Translations under genes and position numbers: made by a program | DNA from: Candidatus Methanofilum arcanum | GTDB lineage: Archaea; Halobacteriota; Methanomicrobia; Methanomicrobiales; Methanospirillaceae | Assembly: GCA_031285085.1 (NCBI GenBank) | Contig: JAITWW010000102.1 | Coordinates: forward strand, 1-12,506 | Direction of reading: 5' to 3' | DNA: 12,506 bases | Notes under the pieces: model-generated | Told to the model about the DNA's origin: nothing | Databases searched by the model: none | The model's input: the letters and a program-made list of their open reading frames with translations, nothing else | Part shown: positions 1-7,346 of the stretch, one piece after another | Numbering within the stretch: position 1 is the first letter of the stretch | Layout of the letters: the number at the start of each line of letters is the position of its first letter

Positions 1-2
1 CA

Positions 3-143
3 CACAGCACGGCGCGGCGCGTATTGCTTCGGCTTGTTGTCGATGATATCCTTGTACCATCCGGTGCAAATAGAAACAAAGTATATCTTTTAAAAGGCGA
101 TATACCGACAAAAGTAAAACAGAACTCAAATGATAGAAAATAA
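3..143 (+). CDS. C-terminal fragment of an unidentified protein, winged-helix-like tail (5' partial)
   Basis: The third forward frame is open from the window edge to a TAA at 141-143 and gives 46 residues. The visible part contains a stretch of the form TARRVLLRLVVDDILVPSG followed by N-R-x-K-V-Y-L-L. This resembles the recognition helix and wing of a winged helix-turn-helix (helix, 'L-V-x-x-x-I-L-V', Gly turn, then a 'Y-x-L' strand). That pattern is common at the C-terminus of Fic-family and other archaeal regulatory proteins. The tail after it is polar and Lys/Asn rich. The other two forward frames also stop early (frame 1 TAA after 30 codons, frame 2 TGA after 14) and look less protein-like. 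Resemblance to a winged helix is inferred from pattern only; the rest of the protein lies outside the window and its function cannot be named. Confidence 0.5.
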   Translation, partial: HSTARRVLLRLVVDDILVPSGANRNKVYLLKGDIPTKVKQNSNDRK

Positions 144-506
144 TGAGACAAAATAGATCTGAAAACGCAATTACTGGAGCAATATATCTTTTTCGACCAT
201 GAAATTCTTTTTTTCACGGGAATCAATTGTGAACAGCACGAAGGGATCACGTAGGATATCTGCGTTTTTCGTTTTGAGCCGTTTCCAAACGTTATCAAAA
301 AAAGGTGCAATTAAGATCATTGAAAGTAAAAAAGGATCTAGTTACATCGAAAGGATAGATCTGGATAGAAAACCAGGCTTTTCTTAAAGTTAATTGAAGT
401 CACAACTAAATAACCATTTTGTCACCAATGTTGACAATGAAACATCCAGATATTTGTAAACATCAACTAACTATGCGAAGAACCACACAGAAAACCTTCC
501 CTTTTC
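144..506. other. Intergenic stretch without a convincing gene
   Basis: About 360 AT-rich bases lie between the end of the partial left gene and the 3' end of pncB. A 62-codon ATG frame at 199-387 (+) gives a very basic Lys/Ser/Arg/Ile-rich peptide. The nearest GGAG is about 20 bases before its ATG, which is too far for a good ribosome-binding site, and I recognise no family, so I do not call it. A small inverted repeat, TTGTCA-7 nt-TGACAA, lies at 419-437 and could be a protein-binding site or chance. No tRNA, repeat array or clear terminator is visible. Confidence 0.5.
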
Positions 507-1955
507 TTATCTCTTCAAGAGCTCTTGCTTAACACCCCACAACCGTTGCGACAAATCAACATAATACACATGTGGATTTCCAAACCGTTTTACTTCATCC
601 CACAGCAGATCGATTTGCTGCATACAATATAACCGTATTTCATCAACACACGGCGACGTATAAACCAATACACCATTTTTGAAGATAGGAACCAGAAGCT
701 CCTTCACGGTAAAGTTTGTCAGTGTTTTCGTCTTCCATGTGGCTAATGGGTGAAAGATAGTATGCGGATTGGCTTCATCTATCACCTCATCATATACGCA
801 CAGCTCATCAGCGAGAGCTTTTCCGCTGGCTTTATCAAACAAGCGGTACACTTTCTTAAAGTGAGGATTTGTAATTTTTGATATGTTTTCGCTCCTTTTT
901 ATTTTAGGAATAATCTGCCCCTGTTCATTCTCAACTGCAACTAACTTATAAACACACCCAAGTATCGGATCACTCTTAGCCGTGATAAGCCGCTCACCAA
1001 CAGCGAAAACATCAATTTGCGCACCTTGCATGATCACATCTCTGATAAGGTACTCATCAAGAGAGTTTGAAGCAACGATTTTACAACTCTGTAACCCCGC
1101 TTCATCAAGCATCTTGCGGGTTTCTTTTGACAAATAGGAAATATCTCCCGAATCCAAGCGCACAGCACACTCAGTAATGCCACGTGGCAGTAATACCTCC
1201 TGAAAAACCCGTATAGCATTTGGAACACCACTGTTTAAGGTATTATAGGTATCTACAAGCAAAGTCACATTATGCAGATAAAGTTCACAATAGGTCTTAA
1301 ATGCTTCATACTCTGAATCAAACATCTGAACCCACGAATGTGCCATTGTTCCACTTGCGGGAATACCATATAAGATATCAGCCAAACAACACGAAGTCGC
1401 TGCACAACCACCGATATATGCCGCTCTTGCACCTATTACCGAACCATCCGCTCCTTGCGCCCGACGTGAACCAAACTCCAAAACAGGACGACCTTGTGCC
1501 GCCCTGACGATTCGATTTGCCTTCGTAGCAATAAGTGATTGATGATTCAAAGCCAGTAACACATATGTTTCAATCAACTGTGCTTCAATCACCGGGGCTT
1601 TTACCGTCATAATCGGCTCATTTGGAAATACAGGCGTACCTTCGGGAACAGCGTAAATATCCCCAGTAAATCGAAATGATTTCAAATATTCCAAAAAATC
1701 CTCATTGAAAAGTTTTTTTGAGCGCAGATAGAAGATATCCTCATCATCAAACCGAAGCTGTTGTATAAACTCGATAATCTGCTCAAGCCCCGCCGCAATA
1801 ACAAAACCTCCTTCATCTGGAATAGAACGGAAAAAAACATCAAAATATGCGTTCCTTTTATAAAAGCCACATGTGAAATAACCGCCCGCCATAGTAAACT
1901 CATAAAAATCGCAGAGCATTGAAAAATCTATACATCTCATCTCACTCACAACCAT
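507..1955 (-). CDS. pncB: Nicotinate phosphoribosyltransferase
   Basis: This cytoplasmic enzyme makes nicotinate mononucleotide from nicotinate, PRPP and ATP (EC 6.3.4.21), the entry step of NAD salvage. It has 482 residues, a normal length for the long bacterial/archaeal form. The N-terminal DFYEFTMAGG-like segment (16-25) is the family signature (D-x-Y-x-x-T-M). EFGSRRAQG follows at 160-168. GTMAHSW at 202-208 carries His206, at the position of the histidine that is phosphorylated in characterised NAPRTases. LVDTYNTL is at 233-240 and RLDSGD, which belongs to the phosphate-binding barrel, is at 266-271. The first ATG has no Shine-Dalgarno, but a TATA-like CTTATATGG lies about 35 bases upstream, which fits a very short leader. 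GTG codon 3 (1949) or Met6 (1940) are alternative starts. The gene diverges from the OB-fold gene and has no co-directional partner. Assignment is strong. Confidence 0.95.
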   Translation of the reverse strand: MVVSEMRCIDFSMLCDFYEFTMAGGYFTCGFYKRNAYFDVFFRSIPDEGGFVIAAGLEQIIEFIQQLRFDDEDIFYLRSKKLFNEDFLEYLKSFRFTGDIYAVPEGTPVFPNEPIMTVKAPVIEAQLIETYVLLALNHQSLIATKANRIVRAAQGRPVLEFGSRRAQGADGSVIGARAAYIGGCAATSCCLADILYGIPASGTMAHSWVQMFDSEYEAFKTYCELYLHNVTLLVDTYNTLNSGVPNAIRVFQEVLLPRGITECAVRLDSGDISYLSKETRKMLDEAGLQSCKIVASNSLDEYLIRDVIMQGAQIDVFAVGERLITAKSDPILGCVYKLVAVENEQGQIIPKIKRSENISKITNPHFKKVYRLFDKASGKALADELCVYDEVIDEANPHTIFHPLATWKTKTLTNFTVKELLVPIFKNGVLVYTSPCVDEIRLYCMQQIDLLWDEVKRFGNPHVYYVDLSQRLWGVKQELLKR

Positions 1956-1985
1956 TCAAATTGATAACGTGTATTTGCAGGCTTC

Positions 1986-1994
1986 CCATATAAG
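1986..1994 (-). promoter_or_regulatory. Possible archaeal TATA box of pncB
   Basis: On the minus strand the bases read CTTATATGG, centred about 35 bases before the ATG at 1955. Archaeal transcription usually starts about 25 bases downstream of the box centre, which would leave a leader of roughly 8 bases and agrees with the absence of a Shine-Dalgarno. No BRE can be assigned with confidence. Confidence 0.35.
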
Positions 1995-2204
1995 AGTAGA
2001 GAGTACAAAAACATGATAGTATGGCACAGACACCAGATACAAAGCGCTTAATCGTACAAAAACCATACAACCAACATACAAGCACTTGTACAACAGTATG
2101 CACACAGAAATATGTCAGAAATCCCCTCGCAAAAACGCAGGCAGAACCATGCACAAAAAAACTTATTTTATTCTCAAACAAAACAGGTACATTGAAAACA
2201 ATCC

Positions 2205-2597
2205 ATGCTCGTATACCAAGAACGACTCGGCCTATTCATCCTTGCAGGAGTGATCGGTGCCTGCATCATAAGCGGAATCATCCTCGATGACCACCGTAAC
2301 CTCTTCTACACACCATACCAGGCCACTCTGCCAGATGGAACCGCTGTCGTCATCACGGCAACAGTAGACACGGTCAGCACGACATCGACAGGAAACCATC
2401 TCATTGTCACCCTCAAAGATGAGTATGAAAACAAAATTCCACTCCAAATATTTATTTTAAACTCAGTTGCACACCAAATAAACATCTTTTCCAAAGATCA
2501 GATCACTGCATATGGAACCCTTACAACCTATAAAAACGAGCGAGAGATCGTCATCTCATCGGTTCGTGACATCTCCATTATCTATGGTGGTTTTTGA
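2205..2597 (+). CDS. Small membrane-anchored OB-fold-like protein
   Basis: This 130-residue protein has a hydrophobic segment at about residues 8-27, rich in Leu, Ile, Gly and Ala and followed by Asp-Asp-His. It reads as an N-terminal membrane anchor or uncleaved signal. The remaining about 100 residues alternate as beta strands: VVITATVDTV (48-57), HLIVTLKD (65-72), IPLQIFIL (78-85), a D-Q-I-T-A-Y-G-T-L turn-strand (98-106) and EIVISSVRDISII (114-126). The 'strand / G-x-L-x-x-Y-x-x-x-x-E-I' ending is typical of OB-fold nucleic-acid-binding domains. With the anchor, the domain probably faces outside the membrane. The role is unknown; archaeal proteins of this layout are usually annotated as hypothetical. 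No Shine-Dalgarno precedes the ATG, but an AT-rich TTATTTTA lies about 40 bases upstream. The last 16 bases overlap the 3' end of the convergent methylase gene. Existence of the gene is likely; the OB-fold is inferred from pattern. Confidence 0.75.
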   Translation: MLVYQERLGLFILAGVIGACIISGIILDDHRNLFYTPYQATLPDGTAVVITATVDTVSTTSTGNHLIVTLKDEYENKIPLQIFILNSVAHQINIFSKDQITAYGTLTTYKNEREIVISSVRDISIIYGGF

Positions 2598-3796
2598 AAC
2601 ACTACGATCCGATTTGTATTGGTACCACCACTCATATTTGACACTCCCCAGATATGAGCAGTTTTCGTAAACTCCTGCATGTGAATCACAATCCCCTCAC
2701 ACACAAAACCTGCTGCAATACCAAGTGGAACCACAACCTCATCCAACCGAATCTCTCCACCTCGAACCTCCCCAACCTCAAATGCAACAAACCCACCAGA
2801 GCGTGTAATGCGAAACAACTCTAGAAAAACCTCGCCCATAACCCGCGACCACGTGCCAAGATCTGATGTCACCGTAATCTGCTTTCCAACCACATCAGCA
2901 TCAATCCCACAGAACCAGCACCGAAGCCAGTTATCTGTTTTATAAGAGACTATATTCAAAAATGGCGGAGAAGTAACCGTCAGATCAACAGAACCTGAGT
3001 CAATAAGAGAGGTCTGCCTTGCATCTACACCTAAGATCTGAGCAGACTCTCCAGACTGAGAAAGAAACTCCCGCTCTTGCCTGGAAAGTCCAGATAAAAG
3101 CTGCTTACTTTTCTTTGCAATCAACTTCTTGGTATCTCGGTACGATGGAGTTTGATGACGTTTCTCATTAATCAGCACCTGCCGTGATGGCAAGACCGCT
3201 TGATTTGGAGGAAGTGTATACACCGAAAAAAAACCTGAAGAATGACCTGAAAGCCTCGTCGTTGCAACCATCAAAATCCAGGCATCGAGATAATCAAACA
3301 GACCCTCTTTTTTTCGCCACATGAAGTATGATCGAAGTGAACAGATCTCAGCCTCAGTCTTTGAATCATAAAACATCGAGAGATCAAGCTCAGCCCGAAG
3401 AGAGAAATCATATGGGATCTTCGAAAGACGAAAAAGCACATCTGCTTGTTCTGGAGGAAAAAGACGAGGTTTGATAAACACCTCCGAAAGTGGATTGATA
3501 TCATTTGCAATAACACGCCGATTCATCAGACTTGCTGTTACTGGCGTTGTTCCCCGCCCTGCAAATGGATCATACACAACTTCCCCAGGAAAAGTAAGTG
3601 CATCAATAAAAAAAGCAGGAAGTTGTGGCTTAAAACATGCACGGTACGGGACTTCATGGAGATTTTTGTCCTGTCGCTGGCGAGATGTCCAAAAATCACC
3701 GATATATCGAGAGATCACATGACCTTCGACCTCTATCTCATCGACCTTGTACGAACTCCAGGGACGAGAACCAACAAAATCCTCAGACACAGGCAT
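2582..3796 (-). CDS. DNA methylase-like SAM-dependent methyltransferase (solitary)
   Basis: The protein has 404 residues from the ATG at 3796. An in-frame GTG at 3799 would add one residue (numbering here counts it), but GGTGAT at 3802-3807 sits 5 bases before the ATG and only 2 before the GTG, so ATG is preferred. SAM-binding motif I is YDPFAGRGT (76-84). An N-D-I-N-P acidic loop (99-103) is probably motif II, and the catalytic motif is TSPPFLN (276-282), the S/D-P-P-Y/F signature of amino-methyltransferases. Motif I precedes the catalytic motif by about 195 residues, an order and spacing reminiscent of alpha-class N6/N4 DNA methylases with the target-recognition region between them. The family also grades into RNA methyltransferases, so the substrate (DNA adenine, DNA cytosine or RNA) is not proven. 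No restriction enzyme gene is adjacent, so it is an orphan here. It begins 13 bases after tfrB, which implies co-transcription with tfrAB. Confidence 0.8.
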   Translation of the reverse strand: MPVSEDFVGSRPWSSYKVDEIEVEGHVISRYIGDFWTSRQRQDKNLHEVPYRACFKPQLPAFFIDALTFPGEVVYDPFAGRGTTPVTASLMNRRVIANDINPLSEVFIKPRLFPPEQADVLFRLSKIPYDFSLRAELDLSMFYDSKTEAEICSLRSYFMWRKKEGLFDYLDAWILMVATTRLSGHSSGFFSVYTLPPNQAVLPSRQVLINEKRHQTPSYRDTKKLIAKKSKQLLSGLSRQEREFLSQSGESAQILGVDARQTSLIDSGSVDLTVTSPPFLNIVSYKTDNWLRCWFCGIDADVVGKQITVTSDLGTWSRVMGEVFLELFRITRSGGFVAFEVGEVRGGEIRLDEVVVPLGIAAGFVCEGIVIHMQEFTKTAHIWGVSNMSGGTNTNRIVVFQKPP

Positions 3797-3801
3797 CACG
3801 C

Positions 3802-3807
3802 ATCACC
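3802..3807 (-). promoter_or_regulatory. Ribosome-binding site deciding the methylase start
   Basis: GGTGAT on the minus strand matches the archaeal anti-Shine-Dalgarno. It lies between the tfrB stop and the methylase gene, 5 bases before the ATG at 3796. This favours that ATG over the GTG one codon upstream. Confidence 0.6.
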
Positions 3808-3809
3808 AA

Positions 3810-5345
3810 CTATGACTCAAGCAGCGTTCGATAGATCGTAAGCAGATTCTTCACCGGCTTATCAGAGTGATCTGCGAGATGATACTCACAAAATGGACAC
3901 ACCGTAACCACAATATCAGCACCAGTCTCTCGAATCATCTCACGTCGAAGCTCCCCAAGAGCATTGGCCTCATCTGGCTGACCAGCCTTTACTCCTCCTC
4001 CTGAGCCACAGCACTGAGCAGGCATATCAATGAAACGCTCAACAGCAGCAGACAACAGAACACGTGGCTCTTTTGAGATCTCCTGCCCACCAAATAAATG
4101 ACAGGGATCGTGATAGGTCGCAGAAATATTAAGTTTTTTATCTGGCTTTATATCAAACTCAGTCATAACCTCGCAGACATCCTTCACCACAAAAGGAAGA
4201 TCAAGATCCTCGTAATCATGTTTGAGCGTTGAGCCACACCCTGCACACATCGTCATCACGGTTGCAATACCCGGCTTTGAAAGTGCCTGCATATTTTGCT
4301 GCATAAGTGACAAAAGTGGAGAACGTTGACCAGTTCTGATCAGAGGTGAACCACAACACACCTGTTCTTTTGGAATAATCAAACGGATACCATTGTGCCG
4401 CATTACCTCAACCATATCAAGTGCAGTATCAGGAAGTCGTGCATTGAACATACACCCCACAAAAAACACAACCTCCCCTTTCACCTCCCCATATGGCTCT
4501 ATAACCTCATCCACCAGATCTAAAAATAACTTCTCTGAGGAATCCACACTTCGACCAGTTCTCTCGATCAGATGCAAGATCTCACGATGACGGGGAAGAG
4601 TAAGATCATGATCCGATGCAATGGCACGAAGCTTCTCTATTGCTTTTCCAGGCGTTTTAATATGCTTTGGGCAGACCGTCCAACAACTCTGACACGTAGT
4701 ACATGAAAACAACCCATCTGCAACTGCATCTTGAATGCGATCACGGGCTTCGCGGGGATCCAGAGCAATTCGCATATACCCACGCATAGCAGTAGGGCCA
4801 GCAAAATCAACAACTTTTACAGCAGGACATGCAGATACACAGCATAGACAGTTTAAACACGCTGCAAGCTCCTTTATTTCCTTCGTTTCTGCAAAACTTG
4901 GCACCAGATGAAGAGGAGAAAGGGTCTTTTCATGACAGACATCTTGGCATTCCTGCTGACAGATTGAAGCAGAGCTCTGAATCTTTGGAATCTTTGCAAT
5001 ACCATCAACAAGATCTACCATAAGATCCCGAATAACTGGCAGATTCAAAGGCTCGATCAGATCACCATCAGAGGCAGGCCAGACGCAGGCAAGAACCGGA
5101 GAACCATTTACATGCACTGCACAACTCCCACATTGCCCTGCTTCACAGCTCATGCGAAACATAAAAGTAGAATCCTGATCTTTAATCGCCTGAAGCACAT
5201 TGATGACTCGTGCTCCAGGATATACATGCACCGTAAACTGTTCGATATATGTCTGCTCATTATCAGGATTATATCGCCGAACACGTACATATATTGGTTG
5301 TTTCACATGTAGCAGCACATGAGGGGTAATCGCCATCTTGCTCAT
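3810..5345 (-). CDS. tfrB: Thiol:fumarate reductase (CoM/CoB) iron-sulfur subunit B
   Basis: With TfrA it reduces fumarate to succinate using coenzyme M and coenzyme B thiols and yields the CoM-S-S-CoB heterodisulfide (EC 1.3.4.1). The 511 residues carry three visible parts. First is a SdhB-like [2Fe-2S] ferredoxin domain with Cys67, 72, 75 and 87. Second is a helical ferredoxin part with two CxxCxxCxxxCP clusters (163/166/169/173 and 215/218/221/225). Third is an HdrB-like C-terminal half with two CCG domains (Cys298, CCG at 330-332, CxxC 367/370; and Cys415, CCG at 445-447, CxxC 483/486). In HdrB such domains hold the noncubane [4Fe-4S] clusters that handle the heterodisulfide, so here they are presumably the thiol-oxidising site. 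All cluster ligands appear intact. The start ATG overlaps the tfrA stop (ATGA) and has GGAGGT 5 bases upstream, so translation is probably coupled. Assignment is very secure. Confidence 0.96.
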   Translation of the reverse strand: MSKMAITPHVLLHVKQPIYVRVRRYNPDNEQTYIEQFTVHVYPGARVINVLQAIKDQDSTFMFRMSCEAGQCGSCAVHVNGSPVLACVWPASDGDLIEPLNLPVIRDLMVDLVDGIAKIPKIQSSASICQQECQDVCHEKTLSPLHLVPSFAETKEIKELAACLNCLCCVSACPAVKVVDFAGPTAMRGYMRIALDPREARDRIQDAVADGLFSCTTCQSCWTVCPKHIKTPGKAIEKLRAIASDHDLTLPRHREILHLIERTGRSVDSSEKLFLDLVDEVIEPYGEVKGEVVFFVGCMFNARLPDTALDMVEVMRHNGIRLIIPKEQVCCGSPLIRTGQRSPLLSLMQQNMQALSKPGIATVMTMCAGCGSTLKHDYEDLDLPFVVKDVCEVMTEFDIKPDKKLNISATYHDPCHLFGGQEISKEPRVLLSAAVERFIDMPAQCCGSGGGVKAGQPDEANALGELRREMIRETGADIVVTVCPFCEYHLADHSDKPVKNLLTIYRTLLES

Positions 5346-7132
5346 GACATACCTCCTGTATTTTTATTCTCTGCTTTACTCTCTGCTTTATTCTCTGCTT
5401 CTTTACTCCCTGCTTCCCTCTCTTCAGCTTCCCTCTCTTTATATTCAATGGATACATCCCATTCTGCTCGAATAACGGTGTGTCCATATGGGGACTCACT
5501 ATCACTCCAAAGAGTTTTTATATCTACTCTCGTATGAGCTCCACGAGACTCCTCACGTGTCAGTGCAGATTCAACAATAAGACGCCCAACAAGGCACATA
5601 TTTGAAAAAGTACAGCAATCAATAAGTTCTTGAGGAGTTTTGGCATGAACTTTTACCTGGGCAAGCCTTTCTAACTCTTTTCGAGCAATTAACAACTGCT
5701 CACGGGTGCGAAAAATACCAACATGATCCCACATCACAACCCGGAGAGCATCACGAGCAGAACTTACCTCCTCAGTATTGGTATAATACTCCATAAGATG
5801 GTCAATGAAGGCATTCACCTGAGCCTCGGAGATTTCAGTATTTTGCTTTGGCTCCATTCCAGCACGCTCTCCAGCCCGCTTTCCAAACACCAAAGTATCA
5901 GCAAGGGCATTTCCACCAAGGCGATTTGCTCCATGCACCCCTCCAGTAACCTCTCCGCAAGCAAATAAACCAGGAATAGTTGTCTCTCCATGTGGAGTGA
6001 TTCTCACACCACCCATGATGTGATGAGCAGTTGGTGCAACCTCCATTGGCTCCTTTCTGATATCGATATCAAACAACAAAAACTGTTCAAGCATAACAGG
6101 AAGTCGGGCTTCGATGATCTCGGCAGGAAGATGAGAAACATTGAGGTACACACCTCCATTATCAGTTCCTCGCCCTTCCTTCACCTCAGTCGCAATAGCA
6201 CGTGCAACCTGATCACGAGTTGAGAGCTCCATTCTCTTTGGATCATATCTCTCCATGAATCGTTCACCCTGTGTATTCAGGAGAACACCTCCTTCTCCAC
6301 GCACCGCTTCTGTTACCAATCTTCCACGAGCATCCCATGGAGTGACAGCACCTGTTGGATGAAACTGAACCTGCTCCATATCAATAAGATCACAACCTGC
6401 ACGAAATGCAAGTGCATACCCATCTCCTGTCCCTCCGGCTGAATTTGTTGAGATATTATAGATCCGACACCCTCCACCTGTTGCAAGCACCACCGCATCA
6501 GCAGAGATAAGTATTAGTCGCCCTTCAATATCAAGACCTGCCGCTCCAATAACCCTGTCTCCATCCTTATTGTGCAGCAAAGCAATGATGTCAAGTTCAT
6601 TTATCTGAACTGTGCATGTTGCTGCAAGACGAGCAAGTAAAGTAGAGATTATCTCATGCCCAGTTCTATCCCCTGCATAACATGTGCGTGGAAAACTCTG
6701 GCCTCCAAAACTTCGCTGCCGAATTGGAATATATTCACTACGTTCACTGGTGCCACTACCACTCTTCGAAAACTGTCGGGCTTCATCTTCCAATACATCA
6801 AAAGTTGCTCCCCAGTCCACGAGATCAGCAATACGTTTTGGAGAATCAGTTACAAGTGCTTCAACGAGAGCAGGATCATTGAGATACCCTCCACCACGCA
6901 TAGTATCTTCATAATGTATTGCTATACTATCATCAGGGTGCAACACTGCATTATACCCTCCTTCTGCCATGACAGTGCATCCCCCTTTCCCTATAACTGC
7001 TTTTGAAACAAGGATACAACTTCCATGCATGGAAGCCTCAATCGCAGCACGAACACCGGAGCCGCCGCTTCCAATGACAAGGACATGAGTACTGAGTGTT
7101 TTATGCACTTTTATTCGCGGTGGTATTGACAT
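5342..7132 (-). CDS. tfrA: Thiol:fumarate reductase (CoM/CoB) flavoprotein subunit A
   Basis: This is the FAD-bearing catalytic subunit, a member of the SdhA/FrdA/NadB family (596 residues). Visible motifs are the N-terminal dinucleotide fold V-I-G-S-G-G-S-G (19-26); the G-K-G-G-C-T-V-M-A-E-G-G loop (48-59); HPTG (258-261); VRGEGG (277-282); S-T-R-D (304-307), with the likely proton-donor Arg306; HHIMGG (370-375); the long C-terminal FAD motif around GLFACGEVTGGVHGANRLGG (388-407); and ESRGAH (528-533). In SdhA the loop at 48-59 holds the His that binds FAD covalently. Here that position is Cys52, so FAD is probably non-covalent. L-aspartate oxidase is the main alternative, but adjacency to tfrB argues for Tfr. 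The last about 35 residues are a Glu/Lys/Ala-rich, repeat-derived tail that is not part of the usual fold. No Shine-Dalgarno precedes the ATG, which fits leaderless translation. It is the first gene of the tfrA-tfrB-methylase operon. Confidence 0.95.
   Translation of the reverse strand: MSIPPRIKVHKTLSTHVLVIGSGGSGVRAAIEASMHGSCILVSKAVIGKGGCTVMAEGGYNAVLHPDDSIAIHYEDTMRGGGYLNDPALVEALVTDSPKRIADLVDWGATFDVLEDEARQFSKSGSGTSERSEYIPIRQRSFGGQSFPRTCYAGDRTGHEIISTLLARLAATCTVQINELDIIALLHNKDGDRVIGAAGLDIEGRLILISADAVVLATGGGCRIYNISTNSAGGTGDGYALAFRAGCDLIDMEQVQFHPTGAVTPWDARGRLVTEAVRGEGGVLLNTQGERFMERYDPKRMELSTRDQVARAIATEVKEGRGTDNGGVYLNVSHLPAEIIEARLPVMLEQFLLFDIDIRKEPMEVAPTAHHIMGGVRITPHGETTIPGLFACGEVTGGVHGANRLGGNALADTLVFGKRAGERAGMEPKQNTEISEAQVNAFIDHLMEYYTNTEEVSSARDALRVVMWDHVGIFRTREQLLIARKELERLAQVKVHAKTPQELIDCCTFSNMCLVGRLIVESALTREESRGAHTRVDIKTLWSDSESPYGHTVIRAEWDVSIEYKEREAEEREAGSKEAENKAESKAENKNTGGMS
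5349..5444 (-). repeat. Short imperfect tandem repeats encoding the TfrA tail
   Basis: On the minus strand the purine-rich 3' end of tfrA holds two near-identical copies of GAGAGGGAAGC(T/A)G, then alternating AATAAAGCAGAG / AGTAAAGCAGAG units of 12 bases. They encode the K-E-R-E-A-E-E-R-E-A and E-N-K-A-E-S-K-A-E-N-K segments of the TfrA tail. Repeat boundaries are approximate. Confidence 0.6.
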
Positions 7133-7157
7133 GTGTGATTATAATTTGTAAGTAACT

Positions 7158-7166
7158 ATACATAAA
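7158..7166 (-). promoter_or_regulatory. Possible TATA box of the tfrA-tfrB-methylase operon
   Basis: The minus strand reads TTTATGTAT, centred about 30 bases before the tfrA ATG. This would place the transcript start a few bases before the ATG, in keeping with the missing Shine-Dalgarno. It is weaker than a consensus TATA box. Confidence 0.3.
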
Positions 7167-7182
7167 AAGCCCACAAAAGACA

Positions 7183-7259
7183 AGGTGAGAAAGGTAGTGA
7201 AGAGAGGTAGGAAAGAAAAATAGTGAAGAAAAGCAATGAAGAAAGGTAATGAATAGAGT
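7183..7259 (+). repeat. Purine-rich degenerate tandem tract between tfrA and lysC
   Basis: About 77 bases are almost free of C on the plus strand and consist of drifting units such as AGTGAAGAAA, GCAATGAAGAAA and GGTAATGAATAG, about 12-13 bases each. It occupies the divergent tfrA/lysC intergenic region, upstream of both genes. No protein frame in it looks real. Confidence 0.45.
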
Positions 7260-7346
7260 AGCCTGTTCGTTTGAAACAGAATCAATGAAGATAATAGAGA
7301 GAAATTGTAGAATATAGTGAGAGCTATTGTAGAGAAGGACGAAAAG

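Noticed and set aside
199..387. 62-codon plus-strand frame in the left intergenic region
   Set aside because: Very basic, no recognisable motif and no properly spaced ribosome-binding site. It is kept only as a remark.
5342..7132. TfrA considered as succinate dehydrogenase SdhA or L-aspartate oxidase
   Set aside because: The overlapping downstream gene is a TfrB fusion with two CCG domains, and the SdhA covalent-FAD His position is Cys. Thiol:fumarate reductase is the better fit.
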